Assembly (NCBI GenBank): GCA_964581815.1
Contig: CAZORE010000002.1
Location: 1 to 64,000, forward strand
From: Trebonia sp964581815
Lineage (GTDB): Bacteria; Actinomycetota; Actinomycetes; Streptosporangiales; Streptosporangiaceae
Direction of reading: 5' to 3'
DNA: 64,000 nt
Shown here: positions 60,680 to 64,000 of the stretch, in pieces
Layout of the letters: every line of letters starts with the position of its first letter
How positions within the stretch are numbered: position 1 is the stretch's first letter
Translations under genes and position numbers: made by a program
The notes under the pieces: generated by a model
The model's input: the letters and a program-made list of their open reading frames with translations, nothing else
The model's database searches: none
Told to the model about the DNA's origin: nothing

Positions 60680-61465
60680 TCAGCACAGCCGGGCCCGGAA
60701 GCCGACCGGCCGGTCGCACTACAGCTCGATGGCGTGTCCGCGGGTTACGGCGGCATCGACGTGCTTGAGGACATCAGCCTCACCGTCCGCGCCGGGCAGG
60801 TCTGCGCGGTGCTCGGGCCGAACGGCGCGGGCAAGTCGACCGCGCTCAAGGTCTTGTCCGGCCAGCTGGCGCCGACCAAGGGCACGGCGTCGATCAACGG
60901 GCGCTCGATCGCGGGCGTCCCGACCGAGCGACTGGTCCGCGGCGGGCTGTGCGTGATCCCTGAGGGGCGGGGAGTTTTCCCGAACCTCACCGTCACCGAG
61001 AACCTCAAGATGGGCACCTTCGCCGGAACCAGCCACGCGGACATCCTGGAGAGGTCCTTCCAGTTCTTCCCGCGCCTCGCCGAGCGTCGTACCCAGCTGG
61101 CGGGCAAGCTCTCCGGCGGCGAGCAGCAGATGCTGTCGATGGCCCGCGCGCTGTCCGTGAACCCGTCCATCCTGCTGGTCGACGAGCTGTCGATGGGCCT
61201 CGCGCCCAAGATCGTCGAGGAACTCTACGAGGTGCTGGCCGGCATCGCCAGGCAGGGCCTGACCATCTTGGTGGTGGAGCAGTTCGCGGCCGAGGTGCTG
61301 AAGGTGGCCGACTCCGGGGCGCTGCTCATCAACGGCCGGATCACCTACCACGGCGCCCCCGGCGTCGTGGGCGACATGATCAGCTCGGCTTACCTCGGCG
61401 GCGAGCACGTCGCGCCTCCTCCCGAGCGGGTGCGCGAGGCCAGCGGCCCGGTCACCGCCAGCTGA
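60626..61465 (+). CDS. Fused ABC transporter, LivF ATPase domain (3' part)
   Basis: LivF-like ATPase of about 240 residues after a linker. It has Walker A GPNGAGKST, the canonical signature LSGGEQQMLSMARAL, Walker B LLVDELSMGL and H-loop VEQF. The frame is open back to the gap and continues the frame of the LivHMG part if the duplicate is removed, with SRSAQPGPEADRPVALQLDG across the join. A separate start inside (from 60734, at a TTG/GTG-like codon) would cut the first strand of the domain and has no ribosome site. The predicted whole protein has about 1,233 residues. Confidence 0.9.
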   Translation, partial: GIRPVARVTEPAGPAQSRSAQPGPEADRPVALQLDGVSAGYGGIDVLEDISLTVRAGQVCAVLGPNGAGKSTALKVLSGQLAPTKGTASINGRSIAGVPTERLVRGGLCVIPEGRGVFPNLTVTENLKMGTFAGTSHADILERSFQFFPRLAERRTQLAGKLSGGEQQMLSMARALSVNPSILLVDELSMGLAPKIVEELYEVLAGIARQGLTILVVEQFAAEVLKVADSGALLINGRITYHGAPGVVGDMISSAYLGGEHVAPPPERVREASGPVTAS

Positions 61466-61466
61466 C

Positions 61467-62447
61467 ATGAGCGAACCGCGGGGCACCATCCGCCTGCCCG
61501 CACGGAGCATCCCCGTGCCCGCCTCGGTGAGCAAGGAAGCCCAGGCGGTGATCGCGAACACGTCCGCGCAGCGGACCGAGTACCCGGCCCTGGACGACCC
61601 GGAGGCGTGGCGGGCGATGATCGCCGCCCATGACGGCGCGATCGCGGCGATGATGGCGGGCCGGGCCGCCGCGCCGGTCACGGTGCGAAACCGGGACCTG
61701 GCCAGCTGCCGGGTCTACGAGATCATCCCGGACGGCGTCGGCGAGGGCGATGACCGGGTCTACCTCGACATCCACGGCGGCGGGTTCATCTGGGGCGGCG
61801 GCGAGCTCTGCGCGACGATGGCCACGGGCACCGCGATCCGCATGGCCGCCCGGGTGTGGGCGGTCGACTACCGGATGCCGCCCGATCATCCCTTCCCCGC
61901 CGCGCTCGACGACTGCCTCGCCGCCTACCGGGCGCTGCTCGACGAGCGGCCGCCGGACCGGATCATCGTCGGCGGCGCCTCGGCGGGCGGCAACCTGGCC
62001 GCCGCGCTCATCCTGCGCGCCCGCGACGAGGGCCTGCCGCGGCCGGCCGCGGTGGTGCTGATGACGCCGGGGGCCGACCTCAACGAGACAGGCGACTCCC
62101 ACCAAGTCAACCTGGGCCTCGACCCGCTCATCCCCGGCAGCGGCCGGCCGGCGTTCCTCCTCTACTCCGGCGGCCGGGATCTCAGCCACCCGTACCTGTC
62201 GCCGCTCAACGGCGACTTCGCCAAGGGCTTCCCGCCCGCCATCCTCACCACCGGCACCCGTGACATGCTGCTATCCGACACCGTGCTGCTGCACCGGGCC
62301 CTGCGCCGGGCCGGCGTCCCCGCCGAACTGCACGTCACCGAGGCCGCCGGGCACGGCGGGTTCATGGGCATGGCGCCGGAAGACCAGGAGATCCTGCGCG
62401 AGGTCCGCCGCTTCGCCGACACGCACTGGAAGAGGCCCTCGCTATGA
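61467..62447 (+). CDS. Alpha/beta hydrolase of the HSL-type esterase family
   Basis: 326-residue esterase of the hormone-sensitive-lipase group. It has HGGG oxyanion motif (YLDIHGGGFIWGG), nucleophile in GGASAGGN, acid in TTGTRDMLLSD and His in AAGHGGFMG. It starts one base after the transporter stop and so is in the same operon. It may hydrolyse the ester made by the Baeyer-Villiger enzyme. Its stop overlaps the next gene start (ATGA). Confidence 0.92.
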   Translation: MSEPRGTIRLPARSIPVPASVSKEAQAVIANTSAQRTEYPALDDPEAWRAMIAAHDGAIAAMMAGRAAAPVTVRNRDLASCRVYEIIPDGVGEGDDRVYLDIHGGGFIWGGGELCATMATGTAIRMAARVWAVDYRMPPDHPFPAALDDCLAAYRALLDERPPDRIIVGGASAGGNLAAALILRARDEGLPRPAAVVLMTPGADLNETGDSHQVNLGLDPLIPGSGRPAFLLYSGGRDLSHPYLSPLNGDFAKGFPPAILTTGTRDMLLSDTVLLHRALRRAGVPAELHVTEAAGHGGFMGMAPEDQEILREVRRFADTHWKRPSL

Positions 62448-63973
62448 CCAGCGCCGCACCGTATGAGCAGGCGGGCCCCGAGGCGCGCACGGGCGCCGGC
62501 CGGGTCCGCGGCCGTCACGAGGGCGGCCTGGCGGTCTTCCGCGGCATCCCGTTCGCGCAGCCGCCCACCGGCCTGGCCCGGTTCGCCGCCCCGCAGCCGG
62601 TGACCCCGTGGGACGGCGTGCGGGACGCGTCCGCGTTCGGCTCGCCGCCCCCGCAGTCAAGCACCTACGGTCCCGCTCCGGCGCCGGCCGACGACAACTG
62701 GCTGACGCTGAACGTGTGGACCCCGGCCGCCGACCCGGGCGCCCGGCGGCCGGTCATGGTGTGGATCTACGGCGGCGCCTACAAGGTCGGCTCGGCCGAG
62801 ATCCCCGCCTACGACGCCAGGCGCCTGGCCCGCGAGGGCGACCTGGTGGTGGTCACCTTCAACTACCGGACCGGCGTGGAGGGCTTCGCCCAGATCGAGG
62901 GGGCACCCGCCAACCGGGGGCTGCTCGACCAGGTGGCCGCGCTGGCGTGGGTCCGCGACAACATCGCCGCCTTCGGCGGCGACCCGGACCTGGTGACGGT
63001 GTTCGGCCAGTCGGCCGGGGCCGGGTCGGTCGCCTCGCTGCTCGCCGCCCCGCTGGCAGCCGGCCTGTTCCACCGGGCGATCGCGCAGAGCGTGCCCGGC
63101 CTGTACTACTCAGCCCCGCTGGCGGCCGACATCGCCGCGGCCATCGCGGCCGAGCTCGGCCTGCGACCGACCGCCGCCGACCTGTCCGGGGTGGACCCGG
63201 TGCGACTAGTCGACGCCGGGGACACGGTGAACCGCAAGCAGAGCCAGTACCAGGACCGGTGGGGCCTGGTGGCGCTGACCGACACCCCGTTCGCGCCGGT
63301 CGTCGACGGCGAGGTGCTTCCCGCCACCCCATGGCAGGCACTGGCGGCGGGCGCCGCCCGCGACGTGCCGCTGATCGCGGGCCACACCCGCGACGAGTCC
63401 CGGCTGTTCCTGGCCATGAGCGGGCAGCTGGGCCAGATCAGCGACGAAAAGGCCGCCCGGTTCCTGCGCGCGCTCGGCCCCGGCACCGACGGCGAGCAGG
63501 CCTACCGCGCCGCGTTCCCCGGCGCGTCCGCCGAGCGGCTGTACGAGCTGGTCCAGAACGGCCGGATGTTCTGGATGCCGACCCAGCAGCTGGCCGAGGC
63601 GCACGCGGCCGGCGGGGGAGTGGCCTACCTGTACGAGCTGGCCTGGCCCGCTCCCGCCAACGGCGGCATCCTCGGCGCCTGCCACGGCCTCGACGGGCCG
63701 CTCGTCTTCGGCAACCTGGAGGACGGCCTGGCCGCCCGGCTGATCGGCCCGCCTCCGTTCCCGGCCGCCGAAGAGATCTCCGCCCAGTTCCGCACCGCCT
63801 GGACCCGGTTCGCCACCTCCGGCGACCCCGGCTGGCCCGCCTACGACCCGCGGCAGCGCCTCACCCGCGTCTTCGACCTGCCGCCGTCGGTCACCCCCTA
63901 CCCGGAGGAAGCCTCCCGCCTCCTCTGGCAGGATCACGTCCCGCCCGCCCCGCTCCCGCTGCTGTCCGCCTGA
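62444..63973 (+). CDS. Carboxylesterase type B family
   Basis: 509-residue carboxylesterase. It has FRGIPFAQPPTG near the N-terminus, the oxyanion-hole GGAY in VWIYGGAYKVGS, the nucleophile in VFGQSAGAGS, and the catalytic His in GACHGLDGPLVFG. Length is normal and no frameshift is seen. Second esterase of the transporter operon and last gene of the window; 27 bases follow. Confidence 0.93.
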   Translation: MTSAAPYEQAGPEARTGAGRVRGRHEGGLAVFRGIPFAQPPTGLARFAAPQPVTPWDGVRDASAFGSPPPQSSTYGPAPAPADDNWLTLNVWTPAADPGARRPVMVWIYGGAYKVGSAEIPAYDARRLAREGDLVVVTFNYRTGVEGFAQIEGAPANRGLLDQVAALAWVRDNIAAFGGDPDLVTVFGQSAGAGSVASLLAAPLAAGLFHRAIAQSVPGLYYSAPLAADIAAAIAAELGLRPTAADLSGVDPVRLVDAGDTVNRKQSQYQDRWGLVALTDTPFAPVVDGEVLPATPWQALAAGAARDVPLIAGHTRDESRLFLAMSGQLGQISDEKAARFLRALGPGTDGEQAYRAAFPGASAERLYELVQNGRMFWMPTQQLAEAHAAGGGVAYLYELAWPAPANGGILGACHGLDGPLVFGNLEDGLAARLIGPPPFPAAEEISAQFRTAWTRFATSGDPGWPAYDPRQRLTRVFDLPPSVTPYPEEASRLLWQDHVPPAPLPLLSA

Positions 63974-64000
63974 CCCGTGCGCAGCCCGGCTCCCAGCCGG

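Noticed and set aside
57609..60956. 1115-residue reading of the transporter straight through the N run
   Set aside because: After the 100 N the literal frame is the wrong one (Arg/Ser/Pro-rich). The real LivF frame is reached only when the duplicated edge is collapsed.
1..64000. tRNA or rRNA genes
   Set aside because: I saw no cloverleaf or rRNA-like sequence in the intergenic regions, which are short and mostly explained by promoters and repeats; a covariance-model scan was not possible.

Overview
This is a 64 kb piece of a high-GC actinomycete chromosome. The support is the very GC-rich coding sequence with G/C at most third codon positions, many GTG/TTG starts, a mycofactocin-type short-chain dehydrogenase, a luciferase-like (F420-type) oxidoreductase, and actinobacterial families of acyl-CoA dehydrogenase, ligase and extradiol dioxygenase. 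I cannot name the genus. The sequence carries two 100-N assembly gaps (31944-32043 and 60525-60624). I call 61 protein-coding genes and see no rRNA, tRNA or CRISPR.

Layout. (1) 1-22 kb: a beta-oxidation-like block. A leftward operon (acyl-CoA dehydrogenase, SDR, DapB-like reductase, mycofactocin-type SDR, aldehyde dehydrogenase) faces an APH-type kinase. It is followed by a sugar-isomerase-like TIM barrel, a Phd/VapC toxin-antitoxin pair, hydroxyisobutyrate-dehydrogenase-like and crotonase genes, thiolase, an isochorismatase-like pseudoenzyme, a MazG-like protein, a quinone-oxidoreductase-like enzyme, a second crotonase, acyl-CoA ligase, NTF2-like, SDR, and a leftward ligase / MaoC-like hydratase / acyl-CoA dehydrogenase operon facing a GntR regulator. 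(2) 22-36 kb: a meta-cleavage cluster. It holds an HsaA-like flavin monooxygenase, IclR regulator, HsaF/HsaG/HsaE-like lower-pathway enzymes, a ketosteroid-dehydrogenase-like flavoprotein, an HsaD-like C-C hydrolase, two divergent paralogous cupins, an HsaC-like extradiol dioxygenase, a VOC protein and a flavin reductase. A solo tnpB element and a tandem-repeat gap interrupt it. (3) 36-42 kb: helicase, DedA, histidine phosphatase and MFS exporter. (4) 42-64 kb: an oxidative module. It has a luciferase-like oxidoreductase, EthD-like protein, cyclase-family hydrolase, MarR, a second tnpB, SDRs, a carboxymuconolactone-decarboxylase-like protein, epoxide hydrolase, Baeyer-Villiger monooxygenase, two SDRs, cytochrome P450, ferredoxin, ferredoxin reductase, a fused branched-chain-type ABC transporter and two esterases.

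How the genes fit together. The last module reads as uptake (ABC), hydroxylation (P450 with ferredoxin and reductase), oxidation to a ketone (SDRs), oxygen insertion (Baeyer-Villiger enzyme) and ester hydrolysis (esterases). Products would feed CoA-dependent breakdown such as that in the left half. The aromatic cluster is a full set for hydroxylation, ring cleavage, C-C hydrolysis and conversion to pyruvate plus an acyl-CoA. The substrates are not determined by the sequence.

Most notable observations: (a) the two pieces of the ABC transporter on either side of the second gap fall exactly in frame when the 55-bp duplicated gap edge is collapsed. This predicts one polypeptide of about 1,233 residues holding both permeases and both ATPases. 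(b) A 14-bp palindrome with consensus ACCGACCGGTCAGT stands before eight transcription units between 25 and 58 kb, although no TetR gene lies in the window. (c) A long operator-like element is shared by the two divergent promoters of the meta-cleavage cluster. (d) A 54-bp palindromic repeat occurs twice, 22 kb apart, with one compensatory base-pair change.
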